From assembly GCA_024195265.1 (NCBI GenBank), contig JAJLRJ010000003.1:55235284-55299283 (forward strand): 64,000 nucleotides of DNA. The letters run 5' to 3'. Below are positions 21,843 to 36,200 of the stretch, piece by piece (positions within the stretch are counted from its first letter, which is position 1; each line of letters begins with the position of its first letter). The translations under genes were made by a program, and so were the position numbers. The notes below the pieces were generated by a model. It did not search any database. It worked only from the letters and a program-made list of their open reading frames with translations, and was not told where the DNA came from. The stretch is from Dendrophyllia cribrosa (Eukaryota; Cnidaria; Anthozoa; Scleractinia; Dendrophylliidae).

Positions 21843-22625
21843 TAATAATAACAACAAATATTAAAACAGGGTAGCCACTTCAGTTATGCAACTGTTATCA
21901 GTGTGGGCCCTGTCGAGTAAGTAAGTAAGTATGAATTTTAATATATCGAAAATGGTCTATTGGAATGGTATTCGAAAGGACTGTACAAGACTTAACAATT
22001 ACAGGAAAACATCGCGCTGAAAAAGAAAGAAGAAAAGCTTTGCGTGCTGCTGTTATTTAGAAGATTGTCTTTGTATTTTGCCTACTGGTTTTTTAGAAAA
22101 GCCTCAATAAGTCAACCGATTTCTTTCGTTTGGGAGGTGTGTATTTAGCGTTTTTGCCACTGAACCCTATCATAGTTTGTTGATGGACACGCTGTGGTCA
22201 TTGATTAGGATTATTTCATCGAACAGTGGTAAGAAATATCGAGGATTTTTTTTGCATTCGTTTCATGTTATTTGTTTAAAAGCAAAACGCGTAGCATTTA
22301 TAGCGTATCGAGGCCTAGCTGTCCTTGATGAAATTCAAGATAAGAACACGACTTAATTTGAGCAAGTTTTATAAACATGTCTCCAATACTGACGAAAACA
22401 CAAAGGAAAAGTCAATTAAAAAATTGATATCGACATAAATTCCTATCGAAAAATGTGATTTATTTTACCTTTAAGTCACTCGACTGCTTGGAAATTCGTT
22501 AAAACTCCGCTTCTTCGGTTCTGAAATATTACCTCGCATTGATAAAAAACGTATGAAGTTCCTCGAAGCAAGATTTAATCCCTGAAAGCTCTTCTTTTTC
22601 CACTATAGCGGCTTCTGAGTATCCC

Positions 22626-22870
22626 CAAGAGAGGATAAAAGGTAAGAGAGGCCATCACCCATACATGCCCTATTCCATAGGTAATGTCTCAGGTTATTTT
22701 TAGAAGCCTGGGTTATCCACGCGGAAACATTCGCGCAATGTGATTGGCTGTTATCTAACCCCTTGGGATCTCTACAGCCTTGGTGCCGGTCTAAAAATAA
22801 CTTGAGACAGATTATCTATGGAATAGGGCATGTATGGGTGATGGCCTCTCTTACCCTTTATCCTCTCTTG
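22626..22870. mobile_element. 245-bp MITE with 7-bp target duplication
   Basis: The ends CAAGAGAGGATAAAAGGTAA are inverted, with GTATCCC on both sides (22619-22625 and 22871-22877). It interrupts the right arm of the 20501-23213 element, so it is younger than that element. Confidence 0.75.
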
Positions 22871-23518
22871 GTATCCCTTAGTGTCCCTGTCTTAAGTAGC
22901 AAACCGCGAAAAAATGCAGGCCTGAAAAACGACTTTGCACAACACAACAGGAGAGAGTTTTCACTGCAGCTAACGTGACATCGGCCGTGTAGCCGCGCGA
23001 AAAACAAAGCCTCGCTTTGGTTTTAACATTACTAAGATTCCGGATGTTGTGTGGCGTCCTACGCGCATGTTTTGCGACGTCATACGCGCCCGCGAGCTAG
23101 CCCTGCTCAACGGCGGGCGGCACACGGACCGACGCGCCCGCGAAACATTCCGCTAGCCATGAACATGAAAAATGACAGGCATAGGTTCTATGAGTATGGG
23201 GCTCCGCAGCGGGTTAAGCCTATCTATATTTAGAATAAATCTTTTAGCGTTCTATCACGAATGCTGTTCTCTTATTGGCTACGCTACTCACTATCTATTC
23301 TGTTGTAGAAAGTGAGTAGAGCGAGTAGCCTAATGGCGGCCACTTCTTCGCGTTTTCTAAGTGTCTGTGAAGAGTATTTGTTGTTAAGTTTTGAACGTCT
23401 AGTAGATTTATACTAAAATAATTAGATTATTCGCTCTTGATTTCTATCGCGTGATAGTAGTTAGTCAGTTATATGTATTGTACAAGAGAGTTGTAATTGT
23501 ATGTAAATATCATTATCT

Positions 23519-23847
23519 GTCGCTTAGGAGAGGTGGTCGCTTGTGAGAGGTGGTCACTTAGGAGAGGTGGTCGCTTAGGAGAGGTGGTCGCTTAGGAGAG
23601 GTGGTCGCTTAGGAGAGGTGGTCGCTTAGGAGAGGTGGTCGCTTAGGAGAGGTGGTCGCTTAGAAGAGGTGGTCGCTTAGGAGAGGTGGTCGCTTAGGAG
23701 AGGTGGTCGCTTAGGTGAGGTTGTCGCTTAGGAGAGGTGGTCGCTTAGGAGAGGTGGTCACGTAGGAGAGGTGGTCGCTTAGCAGAGGTGGTCGCTTAGG
23801 TGAGGTGGTCGCTTACGAGAGGTGGTCGCTTGCGTGAGGTGGTCGCA
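23519..23847 (+). repeat. 17-bp minisatellite
   Basis: About 19 copies of TCGCTTAGGAGAGGTGG with scattered single-base variants (GTGAGG, TCACGT). No open frame. Confidence 0.9.
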
Positions 23848-23957
23848 CATGGAGATTTGACTGTAAATTAACGTTTTGGGCAAAACCACCAAACGGCTTA
23901 GATAGAGAGGATCCTAGTTAAGAGCGAGGTCGACTACAACGTTATAACAAAGTTCTG

Positions 23958-23963
23958 TTTAAT
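23958..23963 (-). terminator. Possible poly(A) signal of GTF2H2
   Basis: ATTAAA on the minus strand, about 75 bp beyond the GTF2H2 stop at 24034. Confidence 0.35.
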
Positions 23964-24033
23964 TATAAAAATGCAGCATTAATACGTTTTTTTAGTTGAA
24001 GGCAAATAAGTGACATTACAGCCAAGTAAAGCC

Positions 24034-24209
24034 CTAGCCCTCCCCCTGTGGGGATGCAGTACATCCGGGACAGCTGTGGAGGGAGTCATGAATGAAGATG
24101 TCACAATCCATGCAGAATAACTGTTGACAGTGAGGACATGAATAAACCTGTAGATAAAACGAAAAAAGACCATGACAAACTGGAAAAAGGTTGTTGTTCT
24201 TTCTTACTA

Positions 24210-24264
<55 letters not shown>

Positions 24265-27200
24265 GTACCCTCTTTTCCTTGTCTGTATCGTGCCAACCGC
24301 GACCTGATGTATTGGTACTATTTATACACCAGCGCACGGTTGTTCGAAAGCCGATTACGCTTAACCAGGATTAAAAGTTAACCAAGGATGTCACATCTTT
24401 TGTTTAAAATTGTTTTCAAAAGCTTATTTTTAGCTAGAAGTAAAGACAAGTCGAAGCCGAAACTGACGGGCGGAAACACTTAGGAAAAATCTTCATTGAT
24501 TAGTTATTTAACTGGATTCAAAATTAATTGCTAATGCCTCCATTGCAAGCCAGTTCCAGTTCAAAACGGAGAATACGAATATGGTCTATTGAGATGTGCC
24601 AGCACATTTACTTGTCATCGTTGTACTAGAAGGTGGTGTTATTAGAAAAAAAATTATCCCTGACAGCATTTTGATTTTCTATTCGAGATTTGACTCTTTA
24701 GCTGTCCCAGCTGACGTCATCATCAGTATCGCGTTTTCATGATAATGGATGATGAACTGCAATCCATCCTTGTAATCCTGAACTTTTTCTCCACACTACT
24801 AGTTCTGTTTTGCGCTATAGAATATTTCTATATAATTTAGTTACATATTTGGTGGCATTTGGCGATATAACATGGAAATTAAATAAAAAATGTGTTATTT
24901 CCGGGTGGGACAGTGTCCTTTTATCAACTCCCTTATAAATTCAACTGCACCGCGCCACCGCCTCAAGTTTTGAAATTCACGAATTGAAAACAAACAAAAC
25001 TTACCACTTTTTCTGTGAATTCTCTCCGACACGCGAAACAGTTGCTCTCTCTACACAGAGGGGAAAAAATGGACATACAATAATGCAGTTTAGTGTGTGT
25101 TTTTGTTCAGCCTTTTTTATAAAATATCTTATGAAACACTGCATGCGAAGACAGGATAAGCAAGTAACCAAAGTCACAACTTTCACTCTTACCTTATGTT
25201 ATGATCATCAATTGCTGCCAAATCTGTTTCTGTGAACTGAGGCAATGGGAACAGATGCTGGTATGACCGTGCCAAATGAGGAGCTGACACTAATGTCAAA
25301 CCTGTAAAACAAGTCATTTTATTGTCATGGAGATGATCTACGGGTGGTTACCATTTACATTAACAGTTCACAGCGGTCAATTGGTAGACAGGTGCGTACC
25401 TAGACAATTGTTAGCAGTACGCACAAAGTCAGTGTGACTTAGTTTCACGCGGAAGGCGAGATACGAGCGCCGTAGGCGCGACCTTCTAGGGGGTCAACTT
25501 TTTTTATGTTACCTTCTAAGACTCCATTTCCCGCATTCCTGAGACTGCATTCAAGATATAAACTCTGGAGTTAACCTTAATTCTTAACCGGAAAAACAAA
25601 ATTTTCAATCTATATTGCATTGGAACACGTGTTTTCAGAAACCTTTCGTTTATTTCTTCATTTTTATAAACATCACCTTCGGTAAATATTTTCGGTAAGG
25701 CAATAGATGTGCTACACTGTAATTCTCTAAATGACACGCGCATTCTTCCGTGAGCGCGATAGAAAAACATCGTAAAACGCGTAGAAAAATTACACGACTT
25801 CTTCTAAAATGTAGGAAAAAATTTTCGGAAATTCTGGTACGCACTTGCGTACTTCGCGTAAAGGCAGATACGCCCCTGATAGAGCGCCAGTCTGCAGAGC
25901 GGGAAGTCGCGAGTTTGAATCCGGTCGGAACAACACTCACGGTCTTAAAATAACTGAGGACAAAGGTACTACTTTTGCTAAGGCATCTGCAAATGGTTAA
26001 ACCTTCACGTGGCACGGATGACCACGTAGAAATGGCGGTTCCGTCTTCGATTGGGGCGTTAAAGAACCACTGAGGACGTAACAAAGCCATGGCTGTGACC
26101 ACCCTCAGTACCATACATTGTTCATGGGTGGGGTGGGGTGGGGGAGATGAGATCAACAATGGACCGATAGCGGCTGCCTGAGGCGCCTTCATAAGCTGAC
26201 GTCCGATCTCATTCTCATAAGTGTCTGTAAAACGCCATGAGACGCAAGTCATATGTGCGCTATATAAGTCATTCATTGACGTATGCGCGATTTCCGTTAA
26301 ATTTTTGCAAACAAAACACAAAGAAATATCGAATTTTCCAATGTAAACGATAAAGTTTAGAACGTTTCTGTAAACCTAAGCTTTCTACGTTGAATATCAG
26401 TGCAAAAGTAAGTTACTATATTTGCCATTAGTTTTACTGGCGTGAAATTTGATCCGTAGCTCTTCGTAAAAATACTCAATGCACTGCAAACCCGAAGCAG
26501 TGTCCGGCAATATTCATGTTTAACCGCCGTGTGCCCATAGGTTTTTAGAATTTAAAGAGTTGTTATGCTTAATAGCGTCAACAACTTGTCTACTGCAATG
26601 TACGTGCATGTACTTACCACAAACTTTACATTCTACTGGTAAATCACAGTACTTGCTTTTACACTGCAAAATTTGAGAAATATTACATTTAATAAATACA
26701 CTGGATAGCCATTGGATTATGTTTGTGCAATTGAAAGAAAGAGCGCAGCAGAGACATGATTTTTCTGGTCTTATTTCGTATTGATGTGAAACAATGCCAG
26801 CTACAAGTAGAAACTGAATTTTCCAGTTGCAGAAAAAACACAGACTTTGACAGAGAATTTTGGCATCGTTTCGCTACAAAGTCGTTTCGTTACAAGTAGT
26901 TTCGCTGCAAATCGATTTGCTACAAATGTAAAGTTATCTCAAATCGTTTCGTTAAAATACTAATTACGAATGAACACGTCATTGAATGGGCTAAACTAAT
27001 ACTTTAGCAAGTATATCAAATATTTCTCGTTTTTTAATCCACTGCGAAAACGACTCTGATTTGCAGCGAAACGACTTTGTAGCAAATGACGCGCAGTACA
27101 ATTGACTCTCTCGACTCTCTCTCTCGGCGTTCCGGAGAGTGGGAAGCGAAGGATGGGCGCGAGAGAGCACTTCATTCTTCGCATTGCTCTACTTGCAAAT

Positions 27201-30200
27201 TTTGCTTCGTGTTGCTCTCCACTTTGAACGCCTGAAAAATGCTATCTTTGCAACTGAACTGCTCAAGAACATATTTCCACGATTTTATCATCAATGTGTT
27301 TACATTAGAAGGAATTCAGATTTAATGTTCCCACTTGACATAACGGATTTGAAATCTCAAGCCAAGCGACTGAACAAGGAACTTTCATTATATCAAAATA
27401 CACAGACCTGCCATGAATCCAGAAACGTTTATTGAACTGTAAATTAGTCTAACTGCATGTAAGTGATTAAAAGTACAAGAATAAGAAACTCTGTGTACAT
27501 ATTACAACAGCGCTATTTCCCCGACTAAGGTAATTTTTCTCTCCAGCTTGAGTAACCTACGATCAGGCAAAATTTTAGCAGCGCTCTCATTATCGAAACG
27601 AAAATAGAGCCTTAATTTAACAATTTGAGTACTGTAGTAAATTGAGAATAATAAACACACCTGTGGACAGAAATAGCCTGATGTACTGAGACCTTTAACG
27701 CCTCCACTGACATCCAAATGACTTTAAAAGAATAAAATGTATATTTAAAATGACAGTTAATTTCCTACCTGCTTTGACGAATATATCAATTTTTTGTACA
27801 CACTTGTAACCTTTGTCTAGCAAAGGGTGACTCCACTGCTATTTAGAAGCAGACGGCTGTGTACTTCAAAACTAACTTGTTCACAGCACCGCTTTTTTAG
27901 CGAGAGGGCTAAAAGTAACCGAGGACGTGGTACAAGAAGTGTTATCTTATGCTGATGATCATAAGCTCTCTCAGTTGTAACTGTGCTGTACAATCGTAGC
28001 AAACATGTATATGTAGAGAACGAACGTTTAAGGGCCCGTTTACATAGGTGATTTTTTGTGCAATTTTTGTCGTACTTTTCGGTGCAATTTTTGTCGCGCG
28101 CATTAGTTGCATCTTCAAATCGCGTATTTAAACTAGCGGCGATTTGGGCGCGATTGGTCGCGCGATGTTGCAGAGGTTTCGAACATGTTCGTATAGCCTG
28201 ACAGGATATGGATTGGCAAAATTATGCTTGGTTTAAACGGCCTCACCGGCCGGAATGTTATTTTCTTTTGCAAAATAATATTAATCTTAACAATAAGCGC
28301 TTTCAATGAAAACAACATCGCTTGACGTACCCTTTCCGATGTCGACGAACAAATTTCGTGTATTTCGCCGGCCTATTTTCCTCTGGAGCAAAATAAAGCT
28401 TTGTTACACCCTCTGTTATCGAAGAATTCTAATATCTCGTATGTTTGAGGCCGCTCGCCACATAATATTGGTCCACCTCTAGCGACGACTCTTGTCAGCT
28501 CTCTTGTTCTCTATATTCCCGCAGCAGTTTGTACAACTATTTACGTCACAGTGTAATATGACACTGGTTTTGGCCGCGCACAAATTGGAGCCACTTTTTA
28601 GCGCCAACAACCTAACTTTGAGACCATAAAAAAAGCATTTCGCATCGTCCCTAACACTTTAAACCTTTTATTCCAAGGTCTAAAAAGGTGAAACTTTCGA
28701 TACATCAAAAAATAAATTTCATTTCATAGGCACTAACGAATCAGTGGTACTGCATCGGTGGAAGAGTAAAACATGAAAATTTGATTTCACAAACTGAGTT
28801 GATAAGGTAAATTGGCCACCATGAAGAAAATCAAATTAAAGCAGACATTTTGAGGGCTACATGTAGCTCGTCGTCAAAGCGAATTGGTTTAAACTTTAGG
28901 ATCTGAACAATTAAACTACCAACCAACAAATATTCAGGAAAATATACTAAACAACATTACCACATGCACAAGGAGGGCGGCCCACTTGAAAGATGTTGAG
29001 GAAAACCTGCCAACCAACACAAAAAAGTTGGGGGTAAGAATGTTAAAAAAAACCGAATCAAAACAAATACAAAAAATATTAAAACAAATGAGTATTCCCT
29101 TTGTCCAGCTCTGACTCATCAACATTACAGTTTTGCTAACATGGTTACTTTCAAGCTACATTTATTAAAACTGTTTTTACCCATTCGTATCAACGCAGCT
29201 TCAGTGTCGGCCTGTTATAAAAAGAACACAGTTTAACAATTAGAGCATCAAATTTTATAATTACTTAAATTTATATACCAGTATATATAAAACTAAACAA
29301 AACAAAACAAAACAAAAATGAACAAGATGAAAGAGCAGGGACAGAAATTGTTGGTAGATCGATCTACAACGGCCATGCTAGAACACCTATTCAATTATCA
29401 AAAAATGTAAAAAGTGCAAAAACCAATCAGAACTTGTAGAAAATAACAAAAAACAAACACAAATTTAGCCCCCATCAAACACTGCTCATATTTGAGGTAA
29501 TACACTAACTGTGAATGGTCTCCCTGTGCATACCTTTGCCACAGGTGGGATAACATGCTGTCTCAGTAGCTCTCTGTAATGTCTTTCATCCAAAATAACT
29601 CCATAACTGCCTAATGAGATCATAACAAAATCACACAGATAAAGATGAATGCAACACAAGAAGCTCTGCTCTGATGCATAAGGTGATGAAAGATTGAAAA
29701 AATGTAATTTCTGACATCTGAGTGATGTAAGAACGAACTAGTCAGAAATTATTATTCTGATGGCACGATATACTGTAGAGGCTTGCATGTTGTCATGGGA
29801 GATCTTAGGACTATTTAAGGGTTTGGTGGAAGATATTTATCATTCTACGTCGGTCAGTCTTCTCAAAAGTTGTCCTTTTTTCGTTCAAGTTTTTTATTTT
29901 TGTTACGTTGGGAAATGAAATGTTATACAAAGTATCAACTAATGTTTATTAGTTTTTGTACCTTTGCCCCCAAGGTCTAGTGCCACTGCATTGTTATAGG
30001 GGGGTATACATTTCCACATTTTTTTGGCCACATCTAAAGGGTGGGGTTTAGTGGTTTGTTGTAGCTGGCGTGGCACAATTTTCTGAACTTTTGAAACACA
30101 GTCAAACCTGTATTAAGCGGTCACCCTTGGGGAATAGCCAACTGACCACTTCATAGAGGTGACTGCTTAAAAGAGGTCAAGTTTACAGTAAATATGGGGA

Positions 30201-33200
30201 GCGATTTAATTCTGGGGATTTGTTAAGTGACCGTTTAATAGAGGGCGACCGCTTAATACGGTGCCGCTTAATACAGGTTCAACTGTATAATGTAGGTGAA
30301 ATGTAATTTAAAAGAGTATTAATAATAGAAATAATGCATGTATGTTATTAGCAAGGATACATTCATCAGATGACTGACTGACTCATTCTAAATAAACTAT
30401 TTCACATTGAATGTCTCGTGTTAGTGGAGTGAGAATTTGATCTACCTCTGTCACTAGTTTACCTTGGGTTTCAGAACAAAGTGTTCTACAAACTCGTACT
30501 TCTGCCGCCAGACCAATGACGGAACAACGGATGTTTTGCTGTTGTAAAATCTAAAAAATCATATAAATAAACTGAAGTTAATAATTGAAATTGTATTTTC
30601 TAGCTTCATGTAACCCAATAACAGCTCAATAAGGAATTTCTTTCACAATAATGCCCTAAATACACAGCAGTGAGAAATACATAAACATGTAAGAAAACTG
30701 CTGTGATGTTCAGAGGTTTCAGCACAGGTCAGAAATAATTAGGAAAATTTTGCTGAATGAAATGTAATGTAAACATTAAAGTGTGAAATTGCTTTTGCTT
30801 AATATTATTTTTTCACTATACAGTACCTGAATTGTCTCATGAATGTCTCCAGGGTCACACGATGTCAGGCTCCCAAACAAAATCAGGATTTCCCTACTAG
30901 CATGACCAGGCATGTGACTAATGGTAAAAGAGAAAGGAAAACAAATAAATACTAAACAGTGTTTTTTTTTAAATTAAAAAAAAAAAAAAATACTAAACAG
31001 TGGAATCTTGCCTGGCAACCAACCCTTGATTAATACAGCAACCTCTTTATTAATAACTATTTAATAATTATAATTGTAAATTACTATTTTACCGCAGTGA
31101 TTGAATGGCAGTTTCCATGGAGTTTTGAAGGGATGGTTCCCCTGTGCAAGCTTTACTAGCAGCTTTATGAAGACAACTGATATGAAGCTGTGGGTTACCT
31201 GTGCACATAGAGAAATGACAGGGATATAAATTATAGGCAGAAGGCGGAAAAAATAACTGCCTGAAGACTGAGTTTTCTTGATTTTTTTCTGCCTGGTAAA
31301 CTGTGTCTGCTTAACTCTTTCTGTCTTTTAACCAAAATTTTCACCTGTGATGAACAAAAGTCCACCTGTTGGATATGTTGTGGTTCAAATTTTTCTTTGG
31401 TTTAAAAATTTTCAAACCAGTTTAATTTTTATTTTCCTTTGTCTCATGTTCATTATCATATTCTAAACAAAGGAAAACAAAAATCAAACTGGTTTGAAAA
31501 TTTTCAAACCAAAGAAAAAATTGAACCACAACAGATATCTTAGCTACATCCCTGAATGAGAAAAGAAAAACCTTTGAATACAGTCTGTGTGGGTAATCAC
31601 TTACTCCCTTCATCCATGGGACCTGATGACACAAACTATTAAGTTTTGATCAGATGTGTAAACCTGTGATGGGTTAATTTTGTGCAAATCGAATAGTCGC
31701 TGTCAGATAAATTAATATGCAGTACAATATTTTTGAGAACCTTACCACTTAATTCTGTGACTTTCTCGGCTCTCTTGTTCCTGGTAACAATAAGTCCTAT
31801 CTAAAATGTACAACAAAAATCAGTACACAGTCAACAAAACTGTAACTTACAATGCATATAATGCAATTAGAGTCAGGAATTGCAATTACTTATGGTTCAA
31901 TTTTTCTTTTGGTTTGAACATTTTAAACCAGTTTAATTTTCCTTTGTCTTACATGTAGATATAATTTGTCATAATGAAGCTGACACAAAGGAAGATAAAA
32001 ATGAAACTGGAAGAAATTTTCAATTCAAAAACAACATTAAAACCATGACATTTATACTGTATGAGCCAACTGACATAATTTACCTGTGAAATAGGATTCT
32101 GATCAAAGTATTCAGTAATAAAATCTTCCAAAAGCTGAAAGAATGAGAAACATAACATCACTATCATTGTAACACATTCAATGTGTCTTTCACATATTGT
32201 ATGTTTTGTGTACAGTCCCAATTTTAGACATCCACATGATCCTATTTTTTTTAAATAATCTACTGAAGTTTTATAAACCATTTGTCTGCATGTACCTTAA
32301 CTGAGCAAGTGAGGCGGGAAGGCTTAAGATCAGCTTCCTCCATTGCCCGAGACATATCCACAACAACAAACAGATGGCGCATCTGAAATCAAAATGAGTA
32401 CATAACAGTATTCTTATAATAATAATAATAATAATAATAATAATTTAATTCTTATATTACGCGCTTTCCATGAAATGATCAAGCGAGCATTACATGATTT
32501 CTATCTATAATAATTAAATACAGGATATCTCAATAATAATTACTAAAAATATACTATGATAAAATTGAAATATACAAGATAAAAATTAATAAAAATTAAT
32601 AAAAAGCTTCCTTATAAATTTAGGCTCTGATCTATTCGTAGAATTTTGCAAGCAAAACTAATTTTGTAAAATGGAAAAACCATTGTATCACAAGAAAAAA
32701 AAGAAAAACAAAAGAACTACAGTTTGTACAAATGGGTGTCCCGCACATTTTAAGTGTAAAAGGTTGGTGTATTTCCATGAATTTGTTCACAAAAACACTT
32801 CTACATGTAGCTAATTTTATCAATCTTTTTTCCAGTCCTGATTTTCTCTTGACTAGTGAATCTTTAACTAAAGATATTTTATTTAAATAAAAACAAAGAT
32901 GGATTCTTCCAGTCCAGCTTATACATGTACACACATGTAATGTAAAATGAGATAATCAATACAGCACAAATATTTGTTAGCTTCTAATGATTGTATGGTG
33001 CCAACAACAATCTGATTGGTTTATAAACTTAGCAGTTTGCAACACTTGCAGCAAGTTATTTCTTACCATCCCAAGTCGAATGTTGCTGCTTCTTCCCATA
33101 AGTCTGTAGAGAGTTGCAAAAAAATATTTTTCAAAAAATGTAATAATTCCTGGTTTTCCCAAATTATTATAACTGGGACCAAAATCATGGTGTTAGGTGT

Positions 33201-36200
33201 GTGGTACTGCAGAAAGTGATCATAGTACTGTCAAAGTATCTGTAAATGTTTTTTCCATGTACTTTCAATTCATTATGAAGACAGGAGGTTCAAAGTGGTT
33301 TATGTTTTGTAACTCAACTGTGGTGTTTTAAACTCAATCAATAGTAAGGTTGGGGTGATAATGGTGAATTAACACACAGTTGTCACATTCTGTCAGTCAT
33401 TTACTTAATTATACAAAATATGTGTATGCTGCCATACATCGCAATAATTACATACATGCACATTATATAATGATAATGAACACACCTGTTTTTAAAAGAA
33501 TTAAATAGATGTTGTGGTTCAATTTTTTCTTTGGTTTAAAAACTTTTCAAACCAGTATGATTTTTGTTTTCCTTTGTCTCAGAATATGATAATGAATCTG
33601 AGACAAAGGAAAATAAAAACTAAACTGGTTTGAAAATTTTTAAACCAAAGAAAAATTTGAACCACAACATAGACACAAAAAATGACTTTCCCCAATTACA
33701 CTGAACCCACAGACACTCTTTCAACAAGAAATTAAAATGTGGCCATCCAGTTAGAAACAATTTCCCTTATAAAACTATGTAGCCAGTGCAATTTTTTAGT
33801 ATTACTTTCCCAAACAAATGCTAATCCTTAGGATGTCTAGATGCTGTATTGACTACAGTAAAGCTTGTCTGCAAACATACATGTAACTCAAAAAGTAACC
33901 TTGTGTAACCCATTAAATGCGAGATCCCTGTTTCTTGAGATCCCAGTTAAGACAGTCAATGGAAGTGAGAATGTAGCAATTTGTGAACATCCAAGTGCAT
34001 GAGTTCACCCACCTTCGTCTTTTAGTCCTGTGCGATATCTCATCAACCACAGTCTGAAGGGATCCCTCGGCATCCTCTTGAATAACTTCCCTGATAGCAA
34101 AGAAACCCAATGTGTTTTAAATACTGGGCCACAGACCACACCCAAAGTGACTCCATTACAGAGATTCTAACCCCATGTGATGTAAAATAGGGAGAAATCA
34201 TTAGCGCCATAGGCGCGAGCTTCTAGGGGGGTCCGGGGGCCTGCCCTCCCGGGAAATTTTGCAAATGTACATGTAGGTTCTCTCAAGTGCCATTTCCTGC
34301 ACTTTGGCATCATTCCGGTCTGAGTTATTCTATAAGGTCTATTCTCATGAGTGTTCATAGTGACAGATTGCAAAAAATTCTAAAGATTAGCAATTTTTCC
34401 CTAGTTTTCAGAATTTTATAATAAATCGGGAGAATTTGGTAAAAATCAGGAGAGCGGGAGGCAAGACATGAAATCGGGAGACTCCCGATCAAATTGGGAG
34501 GGTTGGAATCTCTGCCATTAGCACAAGTCATGCACAAATATTCTAGCAGCTTCCAAAAAAATATAAGGCTCGAATGGTCAAAAAAAATTTAGTATCTAAC
34601 ATTTTCATTCTGGGCCTGGATACACCCCTGTTATAGCTGTATTTTACTCACTAACCAATTTCAATCCACATACATGTACTTAATTCACCAAAACCAAAGG
34701 TCTTGTGCAATGTATTCTTGAAAGTTTTTTCCTCTGGATTCCAAAGAAAATAAGGACTCAAGCCATCAAAATTTTTTGCATCTTGAAAATGTGAGAATAA
34801 AGACTTGTGACAATGATGAAGGATAAAATATTTCTTTTATATTAAAATATTAAATGTCTACAATTTTCAGCAACAAAAAAAAAACAGTCCTTTTGCAGAA
34901 CAGAAAACACAGAAATAAACTCTGCTTGCAAACAAATAATCAGTGTTTATAATGCAATACATCATTTCAGATGGAGCCAGGACACGGTTCTCGATGGATT
35001 GTGTTGTGTCTTCAGGCATGACACTTGGCTCAACATTCTCTCTAATCCACCAAGATGTACTTGAAATGCTTTATGTCATAGGGCTGTTAAAGCATCAGCT
35101 ATGTGGGCGCCCTGTGGCATGCATGCAATTTTGCCAATCATCTACATGTACCATTATTTCAGCTTAGAATTACTGTAAATTGACATTCTCTTGATTTTAT
35201 CCATTCTTATAATAATAACAATAATAATAATAGTAAAGTTTTTATGAGCACATTTGGAGTCTCAATGCGCTTACATGTCATCAATAAGAACAGAAAAATA
35301 GGTTTTACCTCGGTGTAAAAACCTGTGACTTTTTTCTTTGTTTTCTACCTTTGTTGTCTTGCACTCTATTGTTTCAGTACCTTTTGTATTCTTTGTTTTA
35401 TGTCACTCGTGAGTTGGCAGGATTTTACACCGAGGATGAGCCAAAAATAAATCTATGATCATAACATTCATATAAATAAATGAATAAATAAATACTGTAA
35501 GTAATTAAATAAAACCTATACTAGCAGTAATCACAGATTATGGAGATGCGTTCAAAGGAATTTCCAGCGGAAATGAGCCCCTGAAAAAAAATAAATAGGG
35601 GCAGCGATTTGGAAGATCGGCCACCAAAAAAGCTCAAATTGTACTGCATATAAACCACAGGACAACCAACACGAACTTAGGATTGTGTTCTTCGAACGCG
35701 ATAATATTTCTAATAACAGTAATAAATAAATAAATAAATAAACAGAATGAGATCCAATGAGTTTAGCTTTCATTTCTTTGGTGGCCCAGTCACAGTAGTT
35801 GTACTTGACTACAGGTCACAAATGTTGGCTCATCCTCGGTGTAAAAACCTGCCAACTCACGAGTGACATAAAACAAAGAAAACAAAAGGTACTGAAACAA
35901 TAGACTGCAAGACAACAAAGGTAGAAAACAAAGGGAAAAGTCACAGGTTTTTACACCGAGGTAAACCCCAAATGTCTCATCTTGGGTTTTCCTTGGTGTA
36001 AAAACCTGTCACTTTTTCCTTCGTTTTCTACCTTTGCTGTCTTGCACTCTATTGTTTCAGTACCTTTTGTTTTCTTTGTTTTACGTCACTCGTGAGTTGG
36101 CAGGTTTTTACACCGAGGATGAGCCCTCATCTTCGCTGTCGGAAAATTAGTCTCATGAGTTAATATACTATGAAATGCCTCTTTGGCCCTAGGTAGACTA

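Larger units (their letters stand above)
20501..23213. mobile_element. 2.7-kb degenerate palindromic element
   Basis: The left arm starts near 20501 (CGGAGCCCCATACTCATAGA) and is matched in inverted orientation to 23213. Similarity continues inward to about 21110 on the left and 22310 on the right, with gaps. Both arms share a small frame (left about 20814-20933; right about 22450-22612, complement) reading EKEELLGIKSCF then ELHTF, ended by a GTAAAA donor-like site. I do not recognise it. The spacer and right arm carry nested inserts (SINE, MITEs). No target duplication found. Confidence 0.55.

Noticed and set aside
23519..23847. Direct repeats considered as a CRISPR array
   Set aside because: Units are contiguous 17-mers without spacers, and the DNA is eukaryotic; it is a minisatellite.
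25650..26321. 223-aa minus-strand frame
   Set aside because: It overlaps a tRNA-derived SINE and GTF2H2 intron sequence and shows no domain.
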